IMG/VR virus record: IMGVR_UViG_3300049484_000146
Span: 1 to 37,417 of that record
DNA: 37,417 nucleotides
Source: a virus
Strand: one strand, 5' to 3'
Shown here: piece after piece, positions 1 through 6,849 of the stretch
Layout: each line of letters starts with the position of its first letter
How positions within the stretch are numbered: position 1 is the stretch's first letter
The notes under the pieces: generated by a model
Told to the model about the DNA's origin: nothing
Seen by the model: only the letters and a program-made list of their open reading frames with translations
The model's database searches: none
Position numbers and translations under genes: made by a program

Positions 1-79
1 ACGAACTGCACTTGCTTTTACCCAAACACGTTTAGCAGAGGCTCAGGGTCAGGAGATACCGGAGCCGGAGGAGGAATGA
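1..79 (+). CDS. 3' end of the small CxxC protein that starts near the right end (partial)
   Basis: This is the second copy of the last codons of the gene at 37149-37349. The frame begins at base 2 and ends with EIPEPEEE and a TGA at 77-79. It is present twice only because the contig ends overlap, so it should be counted once. The stop overlaps the ATG of the next gene at 76. Confidence 0.9.
   Translation, partial: RTALAFTQTRLAEAQGQEIPEPEEE
53..75 (+). repeat. 23-bp seam repeat, copy 1 (gene tail plus Shine-Dalgarno)
   Basis: It is identical to 244-266 and, through the terminal repeat, to 37323-37345. It encodes the tail EIPEPEEE of the upstream gene and its GGAGGAGGA is also the ribosome binding site of the overlapping next gene. 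The two copies bracket the small gene at 76-273. Confidence 0.85.
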
Positions 80-273
80 TGACAGCTAAAATTCATTTAA
101 GGCGCAACAATTCTTTTTCGTTTTGTTGATTGTATGCAGGAAGAAGGAAATTGAAACCTTTTACAAGTGATTTCAGAGAAGTGAACTGCAAAAACTGTAT
201 AAAATCTGCTCACTATTGGCGCATTAAGGAAACTGCGACAGAAGAGATACCGGAGCCGGAGGAGGAGAAATGA
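76..273 (+). CDS. Small zinc-binding-type protein split by the contig ends; carries a stop codon in this copy
   Basis: Read with the right-end variant (G at 37397), this is a 65-residue protein starting at the ATG that overlaps the upstream stop. It ends at the TGA overlapping the next ATG at 270. In the left copy, T at 127 turns GGA into an in-frame TGA at codon 18. The protein has KIH near the N-terminus, a CGL motif and then CKNC about 20 residues later. That is the same layout as the next gene, so the two look like tandem paralogs that could bind one zinc. The function is unknown. The tail EIPEPEEEK doubles as ribosome binding site for the next gene. Confidence 0.7.
244..266 (+). repeat. 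23-bp seam repeat, copy 2
   Basis: It is identical to 53-75. It encodes the tail of the 76-273 gene and supplies the ribosome binding site for the gene starting at 270. A 12-13 base piece of the same motif occurs near 700, inside the 578-763 gene. Confidence 0.85.
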
Positions 274-581
274 AAATACATTATGCTTCTAGTGGTGGTT
301 TTACGCCATGTGGATTACCCACATATTACAATACAATCCAAGTTACTGTAGATTTTTGTGATGTGACTTGCAAGAATTGCCGCCGAACAGAAGAATTTAT
401 ATATGCGTGGAAAGCCATGAGCGACCTTGACGCTGTGGTGAAGGCAGAACTAACCGTAACCCTCTATTGCGACAAGTGCGGCGCCCCGTGTGGGAGCATG
501 ACGCTTCCGTTCTCCGGCACTCTGGTTTCCATCGTTTGTCAGGATTGCCTAAGGCAAACAAGAGAGGAGAGGAACAGATGA
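270..581 (+). CDS. Small Cys-rich phage protein, probable zinc ribbon
   Basis: This is a 103-residue protein with KIHYA, then CGL, then VTCKNC, followed by a second pair YCDKCGAPCG and a third VCQDC. The four or more Cys pairs suggest one or two zinc sites. The front half resembles the preceding 65-residue protein (KIH, CGL, DF, V-CKNC), so the pair probably arose by duplication. Small proteins of this type are common in phage early regions, and I know of no assigned function. The start is at 270 because its ATG overlaps the upstream TGA and a strong GGAGGAG precedes it. It ends in ATGA overlap with the next gene. Confidence 0.75.
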   Translation: MKIHYASSGGFTPCGLPTYYNTIQVTVDFCDVTCKNCRRTEEFIYAWKAMSDLDAVVKAELTVTLYCDKCGAPCGSMTLPFSGTLVSIVCQDCLRQTREERNR

Positions 582-763
582 CTAAGACTTATCAGCGTAT
601 CCTATGGCTAAATGATCTAAGTGGTATTGTAGAGACTACTACTATCTCTGACTATACTACAGCCTTAGGTCAAAGAGGGCTTACCAAAGAGGAAGTTACG
701 AGATACCGGAGGATGATTATTGATAGACCTATGTTCTGGACGGAATATAATCCTAACCCTTAA
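578..763 (+). CDS. Small hypothetical phage protein
   Basis: This 61-residue protein starts at the ATG that overlaps the previous TGA (ATGA), with AGAGGAGAGG upstream. A longer reading from 467 would overlap the previous gene heavily and lacks a ribosome binding site. The middle contains LTKEEVTRYRRMI, which looks helical. No family is recognised. It ends in NPNP and its stop lies inside a 22-bp repeat that recurs at the end of the following gene. Confidence 0.65.
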   Translation: MTKTYQRILWLNDLSGIVETTTISDYTTALGQRGLTKEEVTRYRRMIIDRPMFWTEYNPNP

Positions 764-774
764 CCCGGTTCAGG
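753..774. repeat. 22-bp direct repeat bounding the 782-997 gene, copy 1
   Basis: It is identical to 987-1008. It spans the TAA stop of the 578-763 gene and the first bases of the ribosome binding site of the next gene. Read on the minus strand, the same bases encode the last residues of the protease gene that ends at 987, which suggests that the repeat was copied from that convergent junction. Confidence 0.85.
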
Positions 775-781
775 AGGAGAT

Positions 782-997
782 ATGAACCTGCAATCAATTA
801 TATCAGATTGGCTGAAACAGAACGGCTATGACGGCTTGCTTCACGCCTATACTTGTTGCGGATGCAGTTTAGATGATTTTATGCCCTGTGGCGAACCCAA
901 ACCAGATTGCGAACCAGGATACGCGAACCCTGTATGCGAATGTGGCGGCGAGTGTGATGTGGGAATATATATGGTTAAGCCAGGGACTAACCCTTAA
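782..997 (+). CDS. Small Cys-rich phage protein (NGYDGL type)
   Basis: This 71-residue protein has NGYDGLL near the N-terminus, then CCGCSLDDFMPCG, and then C-rich stretches CEPGYANPVCECGGECD. The layout NGYDGL-CGC-LDD-MPCG is a recurrent small phage protein of unknown role, probably metal-binding. GGAGGAGAT precedes the ATG. The gene is flanked exactly by two 22-bp direct repeats and its last 11 bases overlap the end of the leftward protease gene, so the two operons converge here with no room for a terminator. Confidence 0.8.
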   Translation: MNLQSIISDWLKQNGYDGLLHAYTCCGCSLDDFMPCGEPKPDCEPGYANPVCECGGECDVGIYMVKPGTNP

Positions 998-1008
998 CCC
1001 GGTTCAGG
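987..1008. repeat. 22-bp direct repeat bounding the 782-997 gene, copy 2
   Basis: It is identical to 753-774. It holds the plus-strand TAA (995-997) and the minus-strand TAG (987-989) of the two converging genes. Confidence 0.85.
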
Positions 1009-1715
1009 TCGGCTACCAAGTCCCTCCAAGCCAGACCGTCTGGAGACTTGTGGTCGGCCCTGAACCAATCCAACCCCAGCAGGGCAAAGGCTTCGTCGCA
1101 GTAAACACTCGTAAACGCCGGGGTCATCGCCACCTTCTCGCCCCAGGTGTAGTTGTAGAGGTTGCCCTGGGCATCGTACTGGCAGCAGACGGTAAGATGC
1201 CCTCCCCAACCGAAGCTGGCACTCTCAGGCCCGCCGCTGACCACATCCCAGACAGACTGATTCTGTGCCGACAGGGGCAATCCTATCCCGGTGAACACGC
1301 CCCCGAAGAGATGTATAGCCGCCTTGACCTGCTCAATCTTGGTGGGGTTCACCGCCACGAAAGCACCCAGGGGATGCCCGGCGATAGGATTCTTCAACCA
1401 GTATTTCAGAAACGACAGCACGTTCAGCCCCGAGTCAACCCCGCCGGTGCAGGTGTAGTAGACATTGAGCAAGTCGGCATCTGAGATAATCCGCTCCCTG
1501 GCAGCGTTAGCCGACCAGACTTGTACCTGGTGGACGGCACCCGACACCACACAGCAAGAGTGAACGTCGTTGCAGGCTTTCGTCATCCGGCTGAGTTTAG
1601 TGTAGTGGTTGTCCTCACCCGGGATGGGCCGGAGCTTGGCGGTGTCGAGGTACTGCGACAGACGCAGGGTGCGCCGGTCACGCTGAGGGAAGTCCTTGCC
1701 GAGTAGACGGGTCAT
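987..1715 (-). CDS. Putative papain-like cysteine protease
   Basis: This is a 242-residue protein. It has a Cys pair (C54, C55) in NDVHSCCVVSGA, a later GGH173 motif and a YTWGEK motif around residue 191. This order of Cys, His and WG is seen in papain-fold peptidases. The context TCTGGVDSGLN and LGAFVAVN matches phage and bacterial members I recall, but the assignment is from motifs only. The chosen ATG at 1715 overlaps the TGA of the upstream small membrane ORF; a TTG at 1730 would add five residues. It is the last gene of the leftward late operon, after the lysis genes. A role in virion maturation or against the host is possible. Confidence 0.5.
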   Translation of the reverse strand: MTRLLGKDFPQRDRRTLRLSQYLDTAKLRPIPGEDNHYTKLSRMTKACNDVHSCCVVSGAVHQVQVWSANAARERIISDADLLNVYYTCTGGVDSGLNVLSFLKYWLKNPIAGHPLGAFVAVNPTKIEQVKAAIHLFGGVFTGIGLPLSAQNQSVWDVVSGGPESASFGWGGHLTVCCQYDAQGNLYNYTWGEKVAMTPAFTSVYCDEAFALLGLDWFRADHKSPDGLAWRDLVADLNRVKG

Positions 1716-1810
1716 CTCACCATGCTCCAAAGGATTACCCCCATCCCAGCCAAGAACGCTGTGACCGGGATGAGGAGGTATTTAAGGAACCATAGCCAGC
1801 GTTTGTCCAC
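1712..1810 (-). CDS. 32-residue membrane peptide, holin- or antiholin-like
   Basis: It starts with GTG, overlaps the previous stop (TAGTG) and ends with TGA overlapping the next ATG (ATGA), so it is coupled on both sides. The sequence is one hydrophobic helix of about 20 residues (LLIPVTAFLAGMGVILW) after a basic N-terminus (DKRW). There is no strong ribosome binding site, which fits reinitiation. Its location in the lysis region suggests a membrane role, which is inference. Confidence 0.5.
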   Translation of the reverse strand: MDKRWLWFLKYLLIPVTAFLAGMGVILWSMVR

Positions 1811-2202
1811 TACTTCACCAGCACCCTTAATGGCCGGTACTCAGGCAACGCCGGGGTAGCACCCTTGAGCTTCCCCAACTGAGCCTGCGCCACGGCAGCG
1901 TTGGCAGCGTCAACCGCATCGAAGGCAGACTTGAGTTCAGAGATAACGAAGCAACCACCCCCGACTATAACACGCAACACCGCCGAAGCCTTGGCTATCC
2001 CCAGGACCGGGAAGAACATCGCTCCCGCGGCCTGTGCTGCGTCCAGGGCAGCAAGCATTGCGGCGGCTGTCGCCTGTTGCTCGGGGGTAGGGGAGCACAT
2101 GAATCCCACCGGCCCTGAGTTCAGGACAGAGTTGAGGCATGTCGCTCCAGTTATCCCAAACACCATTGCCACGATTAGACATAGAATCGCTGCCTTACGC
2201 AT
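1810..2202 (-). CDS. Exported Ala-rich protein of the lysis region
   Basis: This 130-residue protein begins with a signal peptide (MRKAAILCLIVAMVFGITGA), with a Cys just after it but no canonical lipobox. The rest is Ala-rich and helical. AGGAGG precedes the ATG. It lies downstream of the coiled-coil membrane protein at 2218-2457, where outer spanin components often sit, but it is longer than typical ones. The function is unassigned; a spanin partner is one option. Confidence 0.6.
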   Translation of the reverse strand: MRKAAILCLIVAMVFGITGATCLNSVLNSGPVGFMCSPTPEQQATAAAMLAALDAAQAAGAMFFPVLGIAKASAVLRVIVGGGCFVISELKSAFDAVDAANAAVAQAQLGKLKGATPALPEYRPLRVLVK

Positions 2203-2217
2203 AAATCCTCCTGAGGT

Positions 2218-2457
2218 TCATTTTGATTTCTCCCTACATTCGCTCTCATGAGCGTGATAACCCTCTAGATGGGCTAACCTTTCCTTCGTTTTAGACACGT
2301 CCATCAGCAATAATTCCTTAGTCTTTGCCGCTTCCTGCCACTGCAATTTGTTCTGGGTTTTCATCTCGGTCAACTCGCTCTGGGCAAACCAGACCGCCAA
2401 GCTCAACAGGAACAGGATGGCAGACCCGGCTATCTTCCAGATGTGTTCCTTGTTCAT
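2218..2457 (-). CDS. Membrane-anchored coiled-coil protein, inner-spanin-like
   Basis: This 79-residue protein has a short cytoplasmic start, one TM helix (IAGSAILFLLSLAVWFAQ) and then a charged coiled-coil tail. That is the topology of inner spanins and of XhlA-type lysis proteins. Its ATG overlaps the stop of the holin-like gene by ATGA. The neighbouring exported protein at 1810-2202 may be its partner. Confidence 0.55.
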   Translation of the reverse strand: MNKEHIWKIAGSAILFLLSLAVWFAQSELTEMKTQNKLQWQEAAKTKELLLMDVSKTKERLAHLEGYHAHESECREKSK

Positions 2458-2624
2458 TGGCTGCCAGATTTAGTTACCCCAGACCTGAGAAATGCCAGTC
2501 CCAGCGAGGCCAGGATGCCCATGATAACGTCGTACTGCTGTTGGGTGATGTACCCCAGGGCCAGCGCCCCGGTGAGGATGATGCCGAGTGCTGCTGTGAT
2601 GTAAGTCCTGTACCCGCTAAGCAT
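2454..2624 (-). CDS. Small holin-like membrane protein
   Basis: This 56-residue protein begins MLSGYRTYITAALGIILTG and continues with a second hydrophobic helix (VIMGILASLGLAFLRSGV). The pattern is familiar from small phage membrane proteins placed next to endolysins. It has two predicted TM helices with a short QQQY loop. AGGACTGAA precedes the ATG and it starts just after the upstream TGA. With the CHAP endolysin two genes upstream, a holin role is reasonable but unproven. Confidence 0.65.
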   Translation of the reverse strand: MLSGYRTYITAALGIILTGALALGYITQQQYDVIMGILASLGLAFLRSGVTKSGSQ

Positions 2625-2625
2625 T

Positions 2626-2880
2626 TCAGTCCTCCATCAATTCTTTAATCGCTCTATATTTAAGAGACTCAATCCCACCGATGAACTTATGCATCTGCTC
2701 TTCTGCCCCTATCGACCACGCTGTCCCAACCGATTGGTCTTGGTGCAGAGACACAATCCCGACTGCGAATATGTCACCTGACTTGGCCCGCCGGATAACG
2801 TCCTCCAGTAGTTGGATAATGTCCTGGTAGAGGTTCGAGTCCTTGGGCAGCAGTTCGACTACCTTGAGGTTGGTGGTCAT
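2626..2880 (-). CDS. Conserved small phage protein
   Basis: This 84-residue protein has the pattern LLEDVIRRAKSGDIFAVGIVSLHQD followed by GTAWS and IGGIESLKYR. This combination recurs in small phage proteins near lysis or replication genes; no function is known to me. Its ATG overlaps the endolysin stop (TAATG). Confidence 0.65.
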   Translation of the reverse strand: MTTNLKVVELLPKDSNLYQDIIQLLEDVIRRAKSGDIFAVGIVSLHQDQSVGTAWSIGAEEQMHKFIGGIESLKYRAIKELMED

Positions 2881-3305
2881 TAGCTCGGCACCCGATAACC
2901 CAAGACCCGTTCCATAGGAAACCAGGCGTACCCAACCTTATCCCCCTGGTTGCCCCCCAGGAGCCGCACACGGTCATCATCCCAATCATCGAGGAAACCT
3001 ACATGGCCTGAGTTCTCACCGCGCTCCAGCACCACCACAACGCCCTGGTCAACTTCCTCATCAGTGGCTTCCCGGCCCCAGTTGAGCCACGACCTCGCCC
3101 AAGCGGAGTTGGTGCCTTTCACCCCGGCCTGCTCCATGCACCAGTTGGCGAAGGCGGAGCACCAGGGGGTCTCGTCGTTGTGGTTCTCCGGGCTGCCGAG
3201 AGTGGTCGACTCCAGATACTCCACAATCCTGGGGTTATCTCCCGGGCCTGGAACTTCCGACACCCCGAGTTCGTGCTGGGCGATTTTGAACCAAGGACAC
3301 TTCAT
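2880..3305 (-). CDS. Endolysin, CHAP/TIGR02594-type
   Basis: This 141-residue protein belongs to the TIGR02594-like CHAP group: WFKIAQHELGV at the start, ETPWCSAFANWC with likely nucleophile C49, SWLNWG, and SGHVGF with likely catalytic H101, then LGGNQGD and VLGYR near the end. Such proteins cut peptidoglycan cross-links in the periplasm. No signal peptide is seen, so export would need the holin. I chose ATG 3305, with AGGAGG at good spacing and where family similarity begins; an ATG at 3359 overlapping the upstream stop would add 18 residues. Confidence 0.85.
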   Translation of the reverse strand: MKCPWFKIAQHELGVSEVPGPGDNPRIVEYLESTTLGSPENHNDETPWCSAFANWCMEQAGVKGTNSAWARSWLNWGREATDEEVDQGVVVVLERGENSGHVGFLDDWDDDRVRLLGGNQGDKVGYAWFPMERVLGYRVPS

Positions 3306-3355
3306 TTCAATCCTCCTGCATCGGTTGCTTTTACCTAAGCAGTAAAAGGAGAAGT

Positions 3356-3820
3356 TCATTTCCTGATCTCAAATGGCTCTGTATATGCCACCACCGGAGG
3401 CGGCGGGTTCTTTACATTCTGGTAACTGGCGGTAAGTTTCAGCACCGCCTTGCCCTCCGGGGTCCATTCGGGTATCGAAACATAAGCCTTTTTGACCACA
3501 TCTCCAATGGGCAGATGGCCCGAAATATCCCGCAGGGGAATGTAGACCTCTTCAGAACCATCAAAAGGTTTAACTATCAACTGTTTAACCAAATCCCCAG
3601 GAACATCTTTGAACTTGTAATAATGGATCCGGTAGCCGATCGCCCTCCCTGGTTGCACCGTCTTGGAGCCGCAGATTTTAAAGGGCGGGTCAATGGCTTT
3701 AATGACAGGTGCTGGTGGGATAGCCGAGATGATTAAATCTCCTATAACAAAGGCACAAAGGAACGCCGCCAGGGAGATAAAGAATACTACCATGTGCTTC
3801 TGAAATTCATGCTGGCTCAC
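3356..3820 (-). CDS. Membrane-anchored phage protein of unknown function
   Basis: This 154-residue protein has one TM segment near the N-terminus (VVFFISLAAFLCAFVIGDLIIS) followed by a periplasmic, beta-rich domain with motifs ICGSKTVQPGRAIGYRIHYYKF. A signal-anchor topology is likely. Similar small anchored proteins sit between tail and lysis genes in environmental phages. It overlaps the upstream gene by ATGA and the downstream ATG candidate at 3359. Confidence 0.6.
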   Translation of the reverse strand: MSQHEFQKHMVVFFISLAAFLCAFVIGDLIISAIPPAPVIKAIDPPFKICGSKTVQPGRAIGYRIHYYKFKDVPGDLVKQLIVKPFDGSEEVYIPLRDISGHLPIGDVVKKAYVSIPEWTPEGKAVLKLTASYQNVKNPPPPVVAYTEPFEIRK

Positions 3821-4107
3821 TTATAACCCCCATTCTTGCGCTGCTCATCCCTGGCTTCCCGCTCCAACCGTATCCTCTGTAGAGTGTCAATGCGGGTTAT
3901 GTCGCCTTGCATCTTCATAATCAGACTATTAAAGGATTCCTGTGAAGACTCAATCTTCGATAATCGGAGATTTATTGACGCATCCCCCGCCTCGATCTTG
4001 TTGCCCAAGGAGTTGAACCCTATCGCAATCAGGACGGCAATCAGTCCAGCCATTGCAGTGATTATTACCGTACTCAGGTTCCATGCTTTAGTATCTCCAT
4101 TTGCCAT
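3817..4107 (-). CDS. Small TM plus coiled-coil protein
   Basis: This 96-residue protein has one TM helix (VIITAMAGLIAVLIAIGF) followed by a long amphipathic, charged helix ending in EREARDEQRKNGGYK. The ATG at 4107 has GGGGGAGAGG just upstream; an upstream in-frame ATG at 4128 lacks this. The topology resembles holin-accessory or spanin-like proteins. No family is recognised. Confidence 0.6.
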   Translation of the reverse strand: MANGDTKAWNLSTVIITAMAGLIAVLIAIGFNSLGNKIEAGDASINLRLSKIESSQESFNSLIMKMQGDITRIDTLQRIRLEREARDEQRKNGGYK

Positions 4108-4161
4108 CCTCTCCCCCTCACTGTGCAAAGTGGCTGATGGTTTACTGCGGCTCCTATTTTC

Positions 4162-5910
4162 TTAGTCCGCATTGGATGAAGTAACTTTCTGCCAGTTCGT
4201 CCCATTATGAAAGCAGATGGTGTGCAGGGTTGAATCAAAAACCACCATGCCTTCTACTGGAGCACTAATAGCTAACCGAGCCGTTGTGTTCATAGTTTTT
4301 AAAGCAAGACATCCTCCTGGATATAAAGTCAGTGCTATAGCGGCATTAGGTTCAAATACTATCGGGTGACTTCCTAAAGTAGTCAGATTAAGTTGTGCGC
4401 TATCTGCATATAAGCCAAAGAAGTCTCTGGCTTCTGCTGCCAAATTAAAATACGTTCCACCTAACCGCAGATATGTTCCGGGAACTGCCGTCGTAGATGC
4501 ATTAAATTCGGTATGGGATGCACTGGTTCCATTGCCTATGCCAGTCAGATCGAACTTAGGACCGGCTGCCGCACTTCTACTATGCAAGGTGATTATTTCT
4601 GTTTCTGCCGCCGTTATAAGGGTGGTATAGGTTTTCCAGGCCCAATCAGTCGTAACCCCTGCAAACGTTAGATTGCGCTGCGATCCTCCCTGCCATCCCA
4701 GATCAGAGATGAGAGTATTACACCGCAGGGCAGATACCATAGCACTTATATAAGCAGAGCTTGTTCCAGTTATCTTCAGGGCTATCCTATTTGCCAAAGA
4801 ATCGTCGGTAGTAAATGCCACTGATAACTGGCCAAGATTAATATTCTGGCTCTCATCAACCAGAACCGCCAGAACTGATGGTTCTTCCGTTAAAATACAG
4901 CCAATATTAACGTCATTGCTATGGGTAATCAAAAGCCCTGGAACTGAGGTTGATCCGGCATCATTACCGTGCTGCACTGCCAGCATATCAGCCGTGAACC
5001 CACTTGAGTTGATGCTGCAAACCGGGCCTTCGGTAACATTATTCACCCAGACATTTGAGAGATTCACTGCGCTACAAAGTGTGGTTCCAGAGGTTGTGGC
5101 ACCCCCGATTATCAACCCTCGCTTAGAACAATCAGTGATTCCCACATTGCTGAGGCCGTTGTTTTCTGCTCCATACCACTGCACACCGCTGGAAAAAGCG
5201 TTATTGGTCCTGTTGCCATTTACTTCCATATCTCGAAGAAATACCTGATGGGTGTAGTTAGCACCTAAAGTCCCTCTCCTGTCCACCATGACCACGAATT
5301 TCTCAACTGAGGGAGCCGCCCCATCGGTGAATTTCAGGGTAGTGTGGTAAACACCCTCCCCTTCTAAGGTCGTGCCCGGTCCTATCAATATATTATCACT
5401 AGTGAGGTATGTACCGTTTGAAAGGTGAACCACTCCGCAGCGCACTAACTCGCCACTCCAAGTTAGGGAGCCATCACCATAGGGAGGCAGAGACTTTAAG
5501 GCTTTGGAGATGGGAATATAATCATCCGTAGTACCATCGCCCTTGGCCCCAAACCACTTGGCCTGCACTATCGGGGTATTCGTGGTGCCAGCCGTTACAG
5601 TTCCGCCAAACTGCACCTTCCCGCCAAAAGCCGTGTATTCAAAAATTTGGTATAGGCCGGCTTCCATGGTGTCATTGATAGTGAGGGTCTGGGCGGTGGC
5701 AATGGTAAGAATAGCTCCAGGCATAAACTTCACACGAGCCGCCAAGGTCAGGGCAGAGGTTATGGAATAGGGTCGCCCAATGAGCAATTGCTTGCCCGCA
5801 GCCGCTGCAACCGCATCAGCCGCCGCCAGAGCCGCTTGGTTGGAGCCATAGTCCTGGGCCGCTACATATCCCGGGAAATGTTGTGCTGTCCCTTGCTGTG
5901 TCAATTTCAT
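4162..5910 (-). CDS. Tailspike, pectate-lyase-fold
   Basis: This 582-residue protein has WFGAKGDGTTDD near residue 120, the usual entry of the pectate lyase superfamily parallel beta-helix in phage tailspikes. Asn/Gly/Ser-rich short beta repeats follow. The C-terminal VEGMVVFDSTLHTICFHNGTNWQKV is a common closing motif of phage tail proteins. It probably binds and may cleave a host surface polysaccharide. The start at 5910 has AAAGGGGTCGTT upstream; the earlier in-frame start would overlap the fibre gene and has no ribosome binding site. The gene is the last structural gene before the lysis block. Confidence 0.85.
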   Translation of the reverse strand: MKLTQQGTAQHFPGYVAAQDYGSNQAALAAADAVAAAAGKQLLIGRPYSITSALTLAARVKFMPGAILTIATAQTLTINDTMEAGLYQIFEYTAFGGKVQFGGTVTAGTTNTPIVQAKWFGAKGDGTTDDYIPISKALKSLPPYGDGSLTWSGELVRCGVVHLSNGTYLTSDNILIGPGTTLEGEGVYHTTLKFTDGAAPSVEKFVVMVDRRGTLGANYTHQVFLRDMEVNGNRTNNAFSSGVQWYGAENNGLSNVGITDCSKRGLIIGGATTSGTTLCSAVNLSNVWVNNVTEGPVCSINSSGFTADMLAVQHGNDAGSTSVPGLLITHSNDVNIGCILTEEPSVLAVLVDESQNINLGQLSVAFTTDDSLANRIALKITGTSSAYISAMVSALRCNTLISDLGWQGGSQRNLTFAGVTTDWAWKTYTTLITAAETEIITLHSRSAAAGPKFDLTGIGNGTSASHTEFNASTTAVPGTYLRLGGTYFNLAAEARDFFGLYADSAQLNLTTLGSHPIVFEPNAAIALTLYPGGCLALKTMNTTARLAISAPVEGMVVFDSTLHTICFHNGTNWQKVTSSNAD

Positions 5911-5933
5911 AACGACCCCTTTCAAAAAGCGGA

Positions 5934-6848
5934 TTATTGATCTCCAAAGCCGCATACATACAACTCGTCAACGTCAATTAAGTCACCGGCAATATTGTAA
6001 ACCTTAACAGATATTTCCCCGGCAGCCTTGGATATGAGATTAGGGACGGGAGGCGAGGTGGTATTCCGGTAAGCGGCAACCATTGGCACCCAGTTGGCGC
6101 TGGAAAAATCAGTGCCAATCGTCACCACATAAAACCCTGTGCTGGTTCTCGAACACGTTGCATTATAAGCGGTTCCCACCACGTTCCCGGTGGCCCCGTT
6201 GATGGTGATATAAAATTTAACCGACGAGGGGTGGAACTGCTGGGTTGCCGGAGCCACATAATGCGCCGCCTCGCTCCCGGCTTCCTGTTCAGCCTGGGAT
6301 GCAGCCGAGATTCCCACTGCCATCGGCTTGGTTATTAAACACATATAAGTGCCGTCATACAAGAGGAGGATTGTTTGTCCACTGATCAGGTCAGTGAGGA
6401 CCGTATCCCCAAGGGAACCGTCAGCGTTGCGCCTCTTGATGGTTTTGGCCCCGAGGGAATTGACGTTAATGGTCGATGCGCCAGTATTGCTGGCTGTCAA
6501 TGTCACGGCAATCAACTGGCCGGCCACATAAGCACCCAGGACCGGGGATAATGTCAGGGTAAGGGTGTCGCCTGTGCCACCCGCTACGCCATAATTTGTG
6601 ACATTTGACTGCAACAGGTTGGCCCTGACCGCCTGGTTGACTGTAGTGGGGTTAGACGCAGGCAGAATGGGTATGTGGGAGAAAGTCTTTATGCCGTCAA
6701 CCGTTTGGTCGTTGACAATGTCGGCGGCGTTGGCCTTGACCTGCGCCTTGATATTCTGTAGTTGGTCGTGCAAATCGGTGGGGCTGTCTGTGCCCACCGG
6801 GGTGTTGCTCGCTGCTGTGGTTGACCAATCAGCCCAAATATCTGCCAT
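5934..6848 (-). CDS. Tail fibre / neck-fibre protein
   Basis: This 304-residue protein begins ADIWADWSTTAASNTPVGTDSP, followed by LHDQLQNIKAQVKA, a pattern typical of phage tail fibre or collar-connected proteins that precede the tailspike. The middle has Thr/Ala/Gly-rich beta repeats (NTGASTINVNSLGAKTIK). It is preceded by AGAGGAGCAATAAA and follows the internal protein gene directly. Confidence 0.7.
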   Translation of the reverse strand: MADIWADWSTTAASNTPVGTDSPTDLHDQLQNIKAQVKANAADIVNDQTVDGIKTFSHIPILPASNPTTVNQAVRANLLQSNVTNYGVAGGTGDTLTLTLSPVLGAYVAGQLIAVTLTASNTGASTINVNSLGAKTIKRRNADGSLGDTVLTDLISGQTILLLYDGTYMCLITKPMAVGISAASQAEQEAGSEAAHYVAPATQQFHPSSVKFYITINGATGNVVGTAYNATCSRTSTGFYVVTIGTDFSSANWVPMVAAYRNTTSPPVPNLISKAAGEISVKVYNIAGDLIDVDELYVCGFGDQ

Positions 6849-6849
6849 T

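Larger units (their letters stand above)
1..147. repeat. Left copy of the 147-bp terminal direct repeat
   Basis: These bases recur at 37271-37417 with one difference (T at 127, G at 37397). The contig therefore closes into a circle of about 37,270 bp. The length is typical of an assembler k-mer overlap on a circularly permuted genome, which would fit the P22-type portal (headful packaging). A true short terminal repeat cannot be excluded. Two genes run across the junction. Confidence 0.95.

Noticed and set aside
700-713. A third copy of the seam motif
   Set aside because: Only 12-13 bases match, and it lies inside a gene rather than at a gene end. It was not counted as a seam.
467-763. Longer start for the 578-763 gene
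   Set aside because: It would overlap the previous gene by more than 100 bases; the ATG at 578 has a strong ribosome binding site and an ATGA overlap.
873-1484. Long open frame on the plus strand over the protease gene
   Set aside because: The minus strand holds a protein with papain-like motifs, overlap coupling and a better composition. The plus frame is its shadow, with no ribosome binding site.
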